DNA of 64,000 bases from Eutypella sp. D-1 (Eukaryota > Ascomycota > Sordariomycetes > Xylariales > Diatrypaceae), in assembly GCA_023313575.1 (NCBI GenBank), contig JAJTTP010000001.1:1798001-1862000 (forward strand), written 5' to 3'. The first letter of the stretch is position 1, and each line of letters opens with the position of its first letter. A model generated the notes under the pieces. The model saw only the letters and a list, made by a program, of their open reading frames with translations. It ran no database searches and had not been told where the DNA came from. Below are positions 44,001 to 58,050 of this stretch, one piece after another. Both the position numbers and the translations under genes were made by a program.

Positions 44001-45596
44001 TTCCCAGCGTTCGATTATCATGGAAATGGACTGACGGGTGGCTGAGGCCGATGAAGAGGTGGATCAATTTGCTCATCCAGCCCGCCGGCGCGGTGTTGAG
44101 CAACACCCATACCCGCGCCGTCGGCAACGAGCTAGAAACGGTAGGGATCACCGACCGTTGGTCGCATCGCATGCTTACGGCTAGAGCCTTGCGAAGGACG
44201 CCCCCATTATCTATCAGTATCACCCCATCCGCCTGCCATGTGGGAATCCTTCGGCGAAGAGGGAGCCTCCCTCACCCAGACACGGCGAAATCCCATTTGC
44301 CAGTGCTGGCATACTGACACACCGGTCCCCTACCAGATAGCAGAAAGACACCCGGATAGGGCAGGCGGTATGGTGTCATGCCCGCCAGTTGGAGATGCCA
44401 TCATCCACCTGCGGCATGTAGGTAACCTGCAGAGCTGTAGTAATTGAGAAGAACCAGTGGGATTTCGTGGGGTAAAAATTCAGGCTGCAGGCTTAAACGC
44501 AACATGCATTGTAGTAAGGATCAGAGGCAATCATCGCTTATCATCAGCCTGACCGACATATGTAGTATATCGGCTCTATCCTGTAGGTCGTTTTCTTTGG
44601 TTGAGTCGGCCGCCCGCTCCCGTCCTTTACATGCTGCGGACATGCGAACCCTCCGCCCCCAGGGCCCCCCATGTCTACACATCCAGTTTCGGGGATGGAT
44701 GCAACCTTGACTCAAGACCGCTCGTAGACCCCGACGTTGCTAACCTTTGCGAGGTGGTCCGTGGCTCGTTATTTTCTACCTACCTAAAGTAGGGAAACTA
44801 AATATGTAGGCGTAGGACACCCCGCAGACCTTACATAGATGTCAGCCTTTAGGTGAAGGTCTACGAAGGAATTGCGGCGCATCTGTACAACTTTTGTCGT
44901 TTACATTCACCGACTGCACATGCTTATATCCTATCTCGGCATGGTTGGAAATGTCGACCTGCCTACTAACCGACCATGTCACCCGCACACATACTTGACG
45001 GTTTACTTGAATGCAGATAGGTGAGGGGTTCATCAGGTATACCAACTAGCAGCTAGTTATAAGATCGCCGAAGATTTCTAAGCTATGACAGGGACTTGCC
45101 TGCTTGTCGTCGATACATGGCTGACATGGTACGGCATTTGTTCGCTGCAAGGGTAGATAAAGAACAGCACAATTGATACCTACACCGACCGTGCCCAGCG
45201 TGCTGAGGAAGCCGTTGACACGCACTATGCAGTTTTCTTAGACAACCTAAATAGAAATGCTGGTGGTGGTTTGGCTGGTGGTCTCGGAGTGGAGATATTA
45301 CCGCCTGCCCGTGCGCCACGTGCGATAGGTCAAGTCATCGAAGTGTGTAATTGGAAAGTACAGGCCGGGTAACGAACTGCTTCTTTATCTTTTCCTCGTT
45401 CTTTTTCTTCCGAGATGAGGCTGTCTTGGTGTGTTCTTTGCCACCTAAAAGCGGTATCTCGAGACGGCATCCTACATATGTACATATGCCCTATACTCGG
45501 GTCCCAGTGGGGTCGCTGGGAACATGGACTTACATGCATATATGCGCAGCATGTCGCACGATAGCCCATGTAAGGAATGCGATATGCTATGCTATT
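41100..45596. other. Gene-poor tract, part 1
   Basis: No convincing gene. The longest frames (41222-41854 +, 43609-44223 -) start with rare codons or lack recognisable content; the second has a GTG start. A perfect 16-bp palindrome CACGTACGCGTACGTG is at 43419-43434. Short CATATG-type palindromes occur near 45475-45488. Confidence 0.5.
43419..43434. other. Perfect 16-bp palindrome
   Basis: CACGTACGCGTACGTG equals its own reverse complement. It contains two CGTACG-type cores and a CACGTA/TACGTG border resembling bHLH-type sites. It lies in the gene-poor tract. Confidence 0.7.
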
Positions 45597-45764
45597 ATGC
45601 GAGAACTGGAGAAGACAAATGAGGAGCTGGAACGAAACGTGCGATTAATTGAGGGCATCAACGATATACATAGATCCATCCTATCAATGCGCGCCGAGAA
45701 GCCAATATCGGGACTCCAAATGAGAACCTTATCTACCAGCCTACATAGGTATATAATTAGATAA
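45597..45764 (+). CDS. Short coiled-coil-like frame (55 residues), uncertain
   Basis: An ATG-started frame rich in Glu, Leu and Arg (MRELEKTNEELERNVRLIEG, then IHRSILSMRAEK) with heptad-like spacing, isolated in the gene-poor tract. It stands out from surrounding sequence in composition. It may be a remnant exon or chance; no function can be assigned. Confidence 0.17.
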   Translation: MRELEKTNEELERNVRLIEGINDIHRSILSMRAEKPISGLQMRTLSTSLHRYIIR

Positions 45765-48700
45765 CTGACATCTTGATATGCATAAGTATTCAGGTGTAGC
45801 TATGTGGTTACATCGACTACTATACTAAGTATATTAAGTATGACGAAAAATCGTGTATAGCAGGGAAATGTAGATGGCTGGCTACCAGGTAATGCTAGTC
45901 TGTACCTGACCTATCCATGGATACATCTTAACAGTTTCTTTCCTTTTCCCTTCTATCGTACCCTTCGAGTTTAGATCGAGCTGCCATGTTGCTTTGACTT
46001 CTGACATCCGGGCACTATCGCTCTATTTCCGTTTCCACCTAGCCCCGTTTTGCCCATTTGCCCGTGAAAGTCGCGACACCATTAATGTATCCTTGGCTGC
46101 TTGGGGTGGAGGGAGGTGGTGGACTTCAGGGACTGGGGGACTTGAGGAACTCTCTTTGAACGGTTAATTAGGCCAACTTGGTCAGGTACCGAAAGCGAAG
46201 CCCTGAAACCTCCGAACCTAAAATGCTTCGAGAAGAAACCGGCAAGACGCCAATTGGCGGAAGGGGGGTCTGGGACCTGCATTAGCGCAGTATCTGGGGT
46301 GGGGTGGCTGAGTGGGGTCCCATCAACGGGCTTTCTTGGCCCTTGGGACGGGGCAGGACGGGCTGACGGGGAACTGGGGGAACATTTGAACCATTCATAT
46401 AAGTAGAGTACTCATATAAGTACCGGGCTTTCAAGGTTATATGGTACAAAAGCAGGTACCATCCAGACCATCTGGAAACGAGGCAAGGGCCCCGGACCGA
46501 TACCGACACCCACGAAGTACACCTACACACCTAAACACCTTGACGCCTTTCTTTAAAAAGAGATGAAGTGAAGTCCATTATGTAACTACATACAAACTTG
46601 ATACAACTTATGTATACTTCCAAGGTTATTATGTACATGGATTGCAATCAATAGACTTTGCCCGGGCTTCTAGAACCCTGGCACCTTGTTTAGCATCTTT
46701 AACGGTCAAGCAAAGCATGTGATGTTACAGGTCAGTTTTTCGTAGTTTTTAGTACTTCACGGCCTTTCTCTCCCCCCACGCACGCCGACGCCGCCGCCGC
46801 CGCAACTTTACGTAGCCCATGTTCTGCTTGGCTTAGAATTGTCTAATGCTGCTGCTGTCACTGCCGTTGTTGCAATGATCCACTACAATGACGAGGTATG
46901 AGAAGTCGGTGGACAATCCTTTTTTAAAGAACCGACTAATAATTGGACTCCATATGTCATGTACGTATGTAGCATCCATGATTTAGCTCTAGTCGATCAT
47001 GTACTATTTCATGCCTAAATGATCTAGATAGCGTTGAGCCAAGTGAGCGTGATTCTGCCGTGTATGAATGTACAGACCAGCCTGCGAGTGCGTTGTGTGT
47101 CTATCTGCTTGTATGTATTTATATATTATGTATTGTAGCAGGGAGATATTAGCATGAACCATGTACGATGACGAGCACCTTCGGGATACCACATGTGGCC
47201 CATAAGAGCAATCCAGTTCTTCGGCTCAAGGATCTCAACGCGTTGGCTCGTTTCCGGTCGTTCTCAGGTGACGTATAAGATATTTATGTATATTACATTT
47301 CACAGATCGGATGAGCGTAGCGACGTACCTAGGTAGGTAAGCCCCTCGGTTCAGTCGGTCCTTAAGTGAGATCCCGGAAATAAAATATACTCTTCATCAT
47401 AACGTCGGCGTCGCTCTGGGCCCGTGCCGTAGAGTAGTGCCAACCTTGTACTTAGTAAGAACACTGGTATACATAAGTAGGACACAAAATTATTTTATCG
47501 AGTAACGCGAATCATTACACTGGTTACGTATGCTGTGTAGCCCGAAACGGGAGGATCTTGTTGTGACATGTACAAACTATCGCGGTATGTAGCTTGCTAG
47601 TCACTAGCGTAATACTGACTACGTATTAATGCGTAGGGGTGCCTTGACATTGAAAGGTGGAGGCCTTTTACATAATGCTCGATATTCGAAGGATTCCTTA
47701 CCTAATACCGTGCGTATGCTTTAACTGAAATCCGGGGGATGGCTCGATGGAAGCGAACTTATCCTAAAGAGGTCCCTGTCTCCGGTCTATCGGTAGGGCC
47801 ACGGGTATATATCCGCGGTACGGTAGCTTGTCTAACTAGTCCAGTAGCAGAGGCCTGGCCCACCGTATCAGGGGACCCGCTCGGCAACGTAGGTAGATGG
47901 ACAGACGGGTCGGATAACATTTTCTTGGATGCCATTCCAATTACGATAAATCGATCCCCAGGTTTTGGGGAGCTAAGCACTGGCGGGCCTGCGAACTGAT
48001 ATGATGGAAGACAGAAAGAAGTCTCTAGTGAAGTGGAGGGAAACAAGGTTACAGAGTGGGACCGACAATCTTGGATGATCAGGGAGGTTTAGTTTGTTAT
48101 AGGCCTGGCCACTTGGAATTGGCAGAGAAAGCATGCGTGTAATATTGGTCCGGCTCTGGGCTCCCGGGAGAAGACCTTGTCCAGTTACCTGGTGTATCTA
48201 CGTAGCTGTTGGCTTCGAGAAGAACAGATGACAGTGGCGAGCCTAGGGCTAATCGTATGATGCTATACCTAAGTACGATACATAGAGATAGTAACTTCCC
48301 GGTGGCCTGGTATCGGCTGGCGGAAGAGAGGGAAGATTCCGCCCCGAGAGATAATAGAGATATCGTATACTTACCTAGTTGCGTTTCCCTTCGTTTCCTT
48401 TTCGCCGGAAAACCAGGACGTCGCTGCTTGAACTGTTCCGGAGGATACGGACAACATCGGTTCATGCCAAAAAGCCCGGATATGCCACCATGATCAGGCC
48501 ATCAAGGTCAGCCTTTCTCGGATAGATAGCAGTGGCTGTGGTATTCGTAGAACAGCCCGGACAAACCGCTAATCAGTCTAGAGAGCTCTGGTTTCGTGCC
48601 ATACTGGCGCGGAAGTACGCCGTGGAGCTAGAAATGCAAGCACTGATCAAGTAGTTGGAGAGGGCCCGCCACTAAAGTACTAACAAAGATAGATATCTCG

Positions 48701-51700
48701 GACTTTCATTAAATGATTTGCCTTCTGTCGATTTTCTTCGGGGCTTCGTTGTAGACGGACTACAGAAATACTTGCGGGCCTCTAGTTAGAGTAGTTTAGT
48801 ACGGAGTAGACGGCCACCACATTATGGCCGGGCTCAACTTAACCGCATCACTTAACCCTGCGGCTGATGATAGTGTCGAATGGACAGCGCTCGCTTCGAA
48901 AAACTAACTGCATACGAAGTGTTCAATAGTTAGTTATCTCTACTACGTATATACGCAACTACGTGCGGACCGAGGAAGCGGCACGCGTGGCTTTGTAAAA
49001 TTGTCTATTTTCAGCCGTCGATCCCGCGCGCTGACTCTCTGTCAGTCCCCTACTGGTAACGAATCTCTCCTTGGGCTTAAAGAGATCGCGGGAAGAGAAA
49101 AGAACGAGAAAAAGCGGGACAGTTCCTCCAATTGTACACACCTAACAAATTATCAACCCGACTTATCAGTACTCCGGAGCGCCTTTTGATCGAGGTCGGA
49201 TCGATAAATTTATGCACCATGTGCGCTTTTATGCGCTGTTGCATCGTACCTGCAGCAATCCAGTACGTTTACATCCTGCAAGCACAATACATAGTATTGG
49301 AATATATGCAAGGAACAAAAGGCGGAATTGGAGTACTTTGGTAGGCCGACACGTGCAAGTAATGTAGCAAGCGAGGTGTATATAAGTATGTAGGTATGTA
49401 CCTCATATATCGAAATACATATATACCCTATCCAGGTAGATACATACCTAGAGCAACCCACCGAATTAGGTAAATTCTAGCTGCCCAGGTGCCTAGGTAC
49501 ATACGTACTACATAGTATACTCTCTGTGATATCTATTCGGGTATATGTTACCTGGGGCTTTCTCTGGAAAAAAAAAATACGACTGAATTGCGCATGAGGC
49601 AGGCAAATTAGCAACAGTTCGATAGTTCGACGATTCTCGAAAACCTCACCTCGATATGTTACATACTTATTAGCATGTGACATGTTACAGCGCTCGAAAG
49701 GCTGCCGAGGGGTCTGAGAACCGCCCCCGGAGCCCTGGAGATCTTACATCCATGGATACATGGATATAGCCAAGTAGATATTTCGATGTGTATCTCCCGC
49801 TAGACAGGTACATGGCTTGGTTAAGGATCCACTGGGTCTTCCATTAGAGCCCTGGAGAACTCTTGCGATCTGCTCGTGCCGGCCACCTAATTGGACATAA
49901 ATGACAGGCTTGGGCTAAGCTGCCTCTTTCGGGGCCCTTCCGCTGCGCGTGGAAAAGATGGGGCACGATAATGCCAATGCAAGAGAGGGGCCGGGCCTGT
50001 CTATCAGTCTACATATCAGTCTACCAAGTGGTTTATGCAACCCTGGCCCTGCTTCCTGGTGCTATTCCGGCGAATTGATGAAACAACCTTGGGGAAACCT
50101 AACTGGGCGCATGCTCATGCTGCAGATTATGTATAGTAAATTACGGGCACACTTTTATGACACCTCATGTACAACATAAAATGGCATCATGGTGTGAACA
50201 AAATGGATCTTATGATGGAATTGACTCAATGTAGTTTAGAGGTGGAATATGCATAGCTGCATGCATGAATCCTACAGGCAAGACAGAATGGATGGAAGTA
50301 ACCTTGGAACTCGTCCACCTGCGAATCTAGCGGACCAATGGAACATACATGTATGCTACTATATGTGACTATATTTTATGACTACATACACATATGTATA
50401 GTAATTGGCCAGATCAGTAGACAACTGAACGTTGTGGAAGAACCACTGTAGGTGTGCCAGTATGCCCCGTAGGAAGGCTTACTTGCATGTCTTGCAGTGT
50501 GTGTGAACTCTGGTGATGCCTGGGTATTATTGCAGTGATTATCCATGGATTGAAATATGTAACTTCCAAGGGCCCCATATACCAACATAACTGTTGCATA
50601 TAAGCCGATCGAGAAGCACGACACCAATTTATTACTCCGGTTGCGACTTCTTGGATGGGTGTAAACATCCAACGTGGCTGTGTGGCTAGCTGCGGAACTG
50701 TGAGACTGTACGGATACAAACAATATTGTGTCGTATTACGTTAACCTGAAATCTCCTACTTCGTATCGTATCTATTTGCAGTATATTAGATAAACATTGC
50801 AGTACGTCGTAGGATCCCGTCATCGTCCGAGGGAAAAATGATTCATCGTGGCTGCCTTAAAGATATGTCGATCTAATGACCTACATAACTAATACGTTTT
50901 GTTTTCTTTTCGTGTGCGCAGCGCCACTCCCACACTTCTCTTCCTGATCGAAGCCAACCCTGCCAGCCACATGCATGCGCCGATCCCAGGCTGTAGATGC
51001 CTATCCGAGGAGGGAACAGGGGAATAGCGCAACGGGCAAAATGGGCTTGATGGGGTGGTTTGTGGTTGACTGGGAGTGAGCGTGGACGGGTTTTCAACGG
51101 CCCTTGGCGTAAGCATCTAGTAGGAAGCTGCCGAAGCGGGAAGGATCGCAGCATGGGAAATGGGCAAGAAAAAGAAAACGATGAGAAAATAGATCGAAGT
51201 AAGACTCCGACAGACGACTTGTCTGTAAATCTCTTAAGCGTTCGGCTAGTAATTTTTGGGGTCCTCATTTTTCCTGCTCTTCTCAGCCGAGTGAGATCTT
51301 TAATATGGCGGCATATAGACTCTTGGGGCAGGTATGGCTGTAAATCCGTATTGGAGAACCGTGATGACTACCGCAAGAGAGGGGCTGCACCTTTGGAGGG
51401 GTTGTATTCTTACTGTAAACTAAAAACTTTGGATGGGCACTTTCTTATCTGACATACCGACACATCTTGAGTCTCGTGGGCCATGGCTACGCAAAGACAG
51501 CATCGTAAAGTAGACACCTACTTACTAGGTAAGTTGATGGGTTGGGTTGAAAAAAAAAATGTACAGGCTAGGAACGGTGGATGACTAGAAAAGAGTCATG
51601 GTGACGTGACCTGAGATTGGCCTGGGTACCTTTCGCCTGTTGGAGTGATCGCGCCTCAACCCCCAATCACAGCCCATCGAACTGTTAGCCCTATCACCTC

Positions 51701-53440
51701 GCTGGCCTTGTGGCGGGCAAACACCACTGAAGCCATTCACATCGTGACTAGCAAGCATGATCGGGATGAGGAGTGGCAATCCGGAGTGTAGAGAAGCATG
51801 TGTATCCCCGTACTCGTGTGTGATTTGTCCCTTCAACGTAGCACACGAGCACACTTTGCGAATACAAGCCTATCGCCGGCGGTAACTGTGCCTCCATGAC
51901 TCCTGCAAGTAAGTATGCCAGTTGGAAAATGATTTAGTGATTCAGAATGGATGACAAGCGCCCACCGCATCAGGCATAATAGTTCGCATACACAGAGTTA
52001 TAATTAGAGGTTGGGGGTGATGATGGCTATTGCTATAGGCCAGCTTTGACAACCCTCTCTAAAAAGTGTCCGAGGGCGACGCGCATATACCAGGTGCCTC
52101 CCTGCCATTCTTACCAAAGCAGCCCGAAGTAACCCTCCCTCTTACCCAGTTTGCCAGCCTACCCAAGCTGATGTTTCGAATCATGAGGATCTGTGATGAC
52201 GATGATACCCTCCTTCTCCAAGTGCGTTTCTTTAGTGAATTTCAAGAGCGCTGCTCTCGGCCGCCGGCAGTCTTATAGTCAGCTAATACGTAGGTAGGGC
52301 ATGCATGGCTTAGTAAACATGTAGGACCGCTATATACCACACCATAATGTTACAATGCACGTACATCGATAGGATCACTGGGTTGCGGTGGGAAGCACAA
52401 CGTCAATTACATTTTTTTTTTCTCTCCATCGGGCATTGTAGTAATCTTCCTACGGACTGCATCTGACGTTCCTACTGAGACGCATATACGCAATCTACAT
52501 CATAGGAACTTCTTCGTGTTTCTTTTTTCGTGGTCCACCGTTACATCAGACATGACACATTCACCCAATTGGCCGCGTAAAGTAATCTTCATCTCGGGCA
52601 GTCGGGTCGTCCAACATCTACTACCTTCCCCCTTTTCCCCATCAGGTTCAAACATACACACAAGCACCCGACATTTCGGCTCGAATCCGGGGTATTTTAC
52701 TTTTTGGGTTGTTCGGTATCGGGGAGGCAGGCTGGGTTTGTTAGTACCTACCGAGTGCTCATGCCTACTATGGATGCATTTAGGCAATACCTGGAGGGGG
52801 TTCAGGCGCAGCGAACGAGTAGTATATCCATACCAGAGCATCCAATCTAGTGGTTGTAATCGAATGCCGAAGGTCAAGACATACGAGACGAGATCATCCA
52901 TGCCTTTGCCAATCAGCATCGATTTATTTGGTTCCTGTGTGATCCGGCTAAGGAATTGGCTGTTTCCTATGCGGCGGCATGAGGATCCAATGGTAGAGAA
53001 AACGATGAGTACGCATAGCGGATTGGCGCGAATCGGAGTGTTTAACGCCTCCTTCTCACGTCCCTTCAACCCCCCCTTCTTTGCCCCTCCCCTTCGAAGA
53101 GGGAGTCGAAGTGGGAGCGGCGAATGTGATCAACAAGCGCGACGCCATACTACTCGTACCTTGCATTCCAAGTTTATCTCTCTAACCTACCTACAACCCG
53201 AACAGAACAGATAACTGGCCAGCCCGCGCAAGGCAGAGAGCAGAGTAGGCTACCAACGCTACTACCTCATAACTCCAGCGGCGCACGTTCACATTTAATT
53301 ACTTAGTTATGTAGTAAGAGTTCCAGGCGGACTTCAGCGACTGGCTGTGTGATGTTGCAGCCACCGCACGCACGTACGCACGACGCCATCACAGGCGTTC
53401 CGGCACGGTAGAAGTGACCTAGAGGGGGCCGACGACGGGT

Positions 53441-53464
53441 AGTGAGTGAGTGAGTGAGTGAGTG
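53441..53464. repeat. AGTG microsatellite
   Basis: Six tandem AGTG units followed by GTGTGG, in gene-free DNA. Confidence 0.85.
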
Positions 53465-54035
53465 GTGTGGGCGCTTTCACCCATCCATTCCCGTGCTCAG
53501 CCGGTGTGTCTGTGTGTGCGCGCGCGTGTGTATCCGGTGTCAGCTTGTGCTATTCCAAAGGCATACGGCATACCGCCTATCATATTCGTGGGCTTATGCA
53601 TGCACGTTGCATCTCTCCAAGAATCTTGCAGATCTATACGAACAACCTCGCCCGATTCGGCCAACGCGACGCTTGATACGCTTAATACGGGCGTCTTATG
53701 CGTCCCGAGATATAGATGGTAATTGGGGGGATTCTAGACTTGGCACGGCGCGTGTACATAACATTTTCACAGGTACGTAGAGGGTTGATATGTATTCCAT
53801 TACTCTTCCACTAAGGTTGTCATTAGCACAGCACGTTCCAAGCGGGTATTTTCTTTGGCGTTGATAGGGAGAGGATTGGAGCGCGGGCTCCCTCCCAACT
53901 CTTGTATTAGAGAGCCTTTGCCAATTTAGTTATCCATCTTGCCTATTCCCATGTGTACATGGAAAACGGTTAGAATGAGAATAATGTCATGTTGTCGCAG
54001 GTCGGAAAAGCCCGCAAAAGGCATGTGAGGTTGAT

Positions 54036-54055
54036 TAATATCCATATGGATATTA
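54036..54055. other. Perfect 20-bp palindrome
   Basis: TAATATCCATATGGATATTA equals its own reverse complement over all 20 bases and ends there. It is not part of the TACCTAGGTA family. It could be a dimeric-factor site or part of a mobile element end; no neighbouring gene explains it. Confidence 0.7.
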
Positions 54056-55573
54056 TCCTGTGCACAGGTTTATGTTTGTCTCAATGTATGTACATACTTA
54101 CTCTGCAGATAGATAGGCTGGCAAGCTGGGAGGTTTCGAGTACCTACCTACTATATAATATGCATATAGTGGACCATGATCAACCACTTACAGGTATGTA
54201 TGCAAATGCCCTGTGCCTATTGCTTCGTACATAGAGGCAGTATGGTAATATCTACACATACATAAGTAGTACATAGTGATGCTATACATGCCCAAATGCC
54301 TACTGTAGGTGCCTAAGTTCTCATACATAAAATACCTACATAACCTTGGAAGTACATAACTCGGAGTACATACCTTCGTTATGTCTTGAGGTCTTCTTCT
54401 CTTCCTCAAACAGCCCACGGGAAGTAGGTATGTACTCAAGTACCAATCATTTCGTGATACATGCGTACCTAATGCTACTACTATGGGCACGTACCTCTTC
54501 GCAGCCATCCATTTTGGCCTTAGTCTCCAGATTTAGAAATATCCACATTTCGTGATGGGTCACCCACTATAGGTTATGTACCTACATACGCACATAGTAC
54601 ACGCACGCCTTCTCCAGTCCATCAAACCAGTGCTAGGCCTTCATAGCCTTGGAAGTATTATGTATCCACTCATCTGATGTGTCTGGTCATTCTAGTCGTC
54701 CTTTGTCGTCCGTCCTTGTCGTCTTGCCCCAGACATGCCGGGCCAGGGTCTCGTCCCACGCCGTCTCGCCCGCGTCTGTTCCTGGTCTACTTGGGTCTAC
54801 CTGGTCGGCCAGGTTCAACTTTAGGCCCTTGTCAGCTATTCCCAAGTAAGACATGCATGGATTTGGAGGGTGGGTTCTCTGGGTCCCCCCCCATTCCACC
54901 CGTAGGCGGTCTCAGTGCCTATCGATGGTTTGATGGTTTTATCAGTCGTTGATCTGTCTTCGCCTTTTCTGTACATTATCCTCCCAAGGTCCCTTCAACA
55001 CGTTCATTTTTCTGTTCCAGCTTGTGATCGACTTATTAGTTTGAGTTGGAAGTGGTTCACTCTTTTTATCTTGCCAATCGGTTCTTAATTCTGTGACTCG
55101 CTTTTCTGGAATCCTTCGATATCATCGAACTTTCCTGCCCTTCATTTTAGTATATGACTTATAGCATCCTGTCACACACCCCGCCGGCGTCATCACTTAT
55201 ACACAAGAGACGGGCTTTGCTTTCGACGTAAAAGACTTCGAGGTCTCTGGTCGAAAGAGCTATATGTACAACAACCACAAAACCTGAGTCACTGGTTAAC
55301 TAGACAGCATTGAGAACGTTCAGTGCTGCCATCCACTCTTTGCTACCGGGAACCGAACCACCATCTTTAGGCCAACCGCCCAACACCCCCAGCGCATTGT
55401 ATAATACTACTGTGTATCTTACTTAATTTGTAAAACGAGGAGGCATAACGAAGCGAGGGACGACACCGAGAAAAGACCATATCGACCCATCGAGGCTTGT
55501 GAGCAGGTCAGTGGTTCTAGGTTCGAGAGGGGAGAGGCAACGACGCTAACCTTCCTCAAGTCAAACCACGGCT

Positions 55574-57711
55574 ATGGACTCCAACATGATGGCTTCGCAT
55601 ATGGGGCCAAGTCCCTTTTTTTACTACACTCCGGACCCCAGCCCGGAGAACAGGCATCACGGCCACTTCAGTCAACACCCAGCTTTCCAGCAGCACCACC
55701 ACCACCATCCCCAGCAACAGGTGTTCCCAATCGTGCCTACTGTGCCATCGACGCCCATCTACTCGAGACCGAACTCAGCTTGCTCGCAGACTGCGGTACC
55801 AAGCAAAATGTTTACCTCAGTTCCCAGCACACTTACGCCCGCGGCGTCTCCCCAAGCGACGTCACGGCCGAGTTTACTGGTTCAGGGACAGCAGCCCAAG
55901 CTAATGCTTGAAACGGGGTTATGCGAGAATGATGGCTTCTACTATCCAGCTACGCCTCCCCTGTCCGCGCCGGGAAGCTCCATGGGAAGCCCGAGCAATA
56001 CCTCGCACGATGTCCTAGCGACACCCTTGAACCCCATGTTCTCTGGATTAGATGGATGCGAGAACGTCAAGACGGAGGTCGACTTGAAACCGGAAACTGT
56101 AGATGCATTGGACTGGTCCAATTGCGGTTCCCCTCCCTTAACACCTGGTAAGTCATAATTTCTATTTATTCTACCATGCAGCTTATGGGAAATGCATATT
56201 TCCTAGTATGCAATTACCAATTCCGCATGCTATGTTGAACCTAAAGGAGTTCTGGGATATGAAGGGAGAGAGAAGTGGAGCAGGAAGTCTACTCGCTTTT
56301 CTAGTACCCCTGTGTAATTGCATGGCGGGGCAAATTGGCATTTACTTACTGTGATTGGGACATTGGGGGCTAACGCTTTTTATTTTTTCTGGCAATAGTG
56401 TACTTGCAATCCCAAACTCAATCCCAACCCCAACTTCAAGCAGATCAACAACAACAGCCCATTTCGCTTAACACAAGCTTTACAAGCGACACTCTTTCAA
56501 CAACGTCTTGCCCTTCTCTGTCACCATCCCCCACTCCTTATGCAAGATCTGTCGCGTCCGATCAAGATCTCGACTTTTGTGATCCCCGTAATTTGACGGT
56601 TAGTGGCGTTGCCAGTTCATCCCTTGTACCCGCCACTTTTGACGACTCAAGGGGGACTGAACCATTCACGCCTTCCTCACCATCCTCCATCCTCACCAGC
56701 AAGCAAAGCCCATTGAGTGAATCCTTCAACTTTAATCCTACTCTTCATCACGGTCTTCCGATCTTCGACGAGGTTTCGGATTTGGAATCTGAAGACGATT
56801 TCGTCAACGGACTCGTCAATCTTGGCGACGGTTCAATCGGTGACGTGAAGAGGTCGCGTTCCGACACGTGCTCCACCACTGTGTCTCTTGGCCAAGATCC
56901 ATTTTTCGCTGAAGGTGCTGGCGACTTTGACTTTGAGGACGCGACTTGTTCCATCACCGGTCTACCCAGCCCGGCAAGTACTGGATCGGACTTGGATTCC
57001 CACCAGGACAAGAAGCTGAAGAAGTCCAAGAAGGAATCACGCAAAGCTTCGCCTGTCATGGATGGTGCTGTAGATGTCCAAACCGTTAAGACCGAGGAGG
57101 CCTCAACTCAGCAGCAGGAACAACCACAGCAGGAGCAGCAGCAGCAGCAACAACAGCAGCAGCAACAGCCCAACAATGGTGCCGACAACAATCAAGACTA
57201 TAGTCAAGATCACTCGACGGCCCCACCCGAGTCTCCCTTCCCCGATGGTCTCTCGGGTACCCATATGCCCGGCCAGCACTCTGTTCCTGTCCGGCGTGGT
57301 CGCAAGCACTCATTTAGCGATGACCCTACCAAGCCATTCAAGTGCGACCAGTGCAATCACCGATTTAGGCGCCAGGAGCACCTGAAGCGTCATTACCGGT
57401 CCCTTCACACACAAGAGAAGCCTTTCACGTGCAACGAGTGTGGTAAGAAGTTCTCTCGTAGCGACAACCTTTCTCAACATGCCCGGACCCATGGCACTGG
57501 ACATACCGTTATGGGCGTCATGGACCCCTCCGAGGATGGTCTGGATATGATGGGATTACCTCAACCCCAGAGCGCCGAGACGCAAATGGAGATCTTCGGG
57601 AAGGTACTCTTCCAGGTTGCCTCGGAGGTGGCCGGCAGCTCTAGTGGCTACTCGTCGTCAGAAGACTCCAGCGATGCCAATGGCAAGAAGAAGCGCAAGC
57701 GATCAGACTAG
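55574..57711 (+). CDS. C2H2 zinc-finger stress transcription factor, Msn2/Seb1-like
   Basis: A nuclear activator expected to bind the stress element AGGGG. Exons 55574-56147 and 56399-57711 (251-nt intron, GTAAGT...TAG) give 628 residues. Two tandem zinc fingers lie near the C-terminus: Cys507, Cys510, His523, His528 and Cys536, Cys539, His552, His556. The contact helices RRQEHLKRH and SRSDNLSQH match Msn2/Msn4 and their filamentous homologues (Seb1, MsnA, MSN-1). The N-terminal 500 residues are Gln/Pro/Ser-rich, with a His run at 41-45 and a Gln run (~440-457) typical of activation regions. The C-terminus ends in a basic KKKRKRSD stretch, a likely nuclear signal. Stress-dependent nuclear entry is a family property, not seen in sequence. 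The large empty region upstream may carry complex regulation. Confidence 0.93.
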
Positions 57712-58050
57712 ATGTTCAAATCCCAAGTCGGTGGGATCCGATTCCTTCCGACATGCATGATCACGATATGAACGACTTCTTCGAAATTCACGCCCACCCC
57801 GCCAACATTTATGCGGGCTGGTCATTAGGGCTTAGAAAGGATCCAGCAAATACAGTTTTTCCTACACAGGGGGCCATCAAAAAAGTTGCACTGCTTTTAT
57901 TCCGCATCACAAGACATGTCTTCTTGTATCCATAATTCCGATACATTTCACTCGATCACGACGCGACAAAACATTCATGGGAGCAAGCGGCCTAGTTAAT
58001 TGTTCTTGCTTTTTTTATTTAGGGGGGCCAGGAAACGAAGATATACAGGA

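Larger units (their letters stand above)
45765..55573. other. Gene-poor tract, part 2, ending in the leader of the zinc-finger gene
   Basis: About 9.8 kb without a convincing gene. At 52500-53214 long frames occur on both strands over the same bases, but both start with TTG or GTG and neither has recognisable content. A GAGT microsatellite is at 53441-53464, and a perfect 20-bp palindrome at 54036-54055. TACCTAGGTA elements occur at 47326-47335 and about 49491. The last ~550 bases, with CT-rich stretches, probably form the promoter and leader of the zinc-finger gene. Confidence 0.5.

Noticed and set aside
43609..44223. 204-codon minus-strand frame
   Set aside because: GTG start, no domain, no splice context. 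It is noted only as part of the gene-poor tract.
52500..53214. Long frames on both strands (189 and 232 codons)
   Set aside because: They overlap each other, start with TTG or GTG, and show no recognisable domain.
38024..55573. A secondary-metabolite or effector cluster hidden in the gene-poor tract
   Set aside because: No polyketide synthase, peptide synthetase, terpene synthase, P450 or signal-peptide frame could be found.
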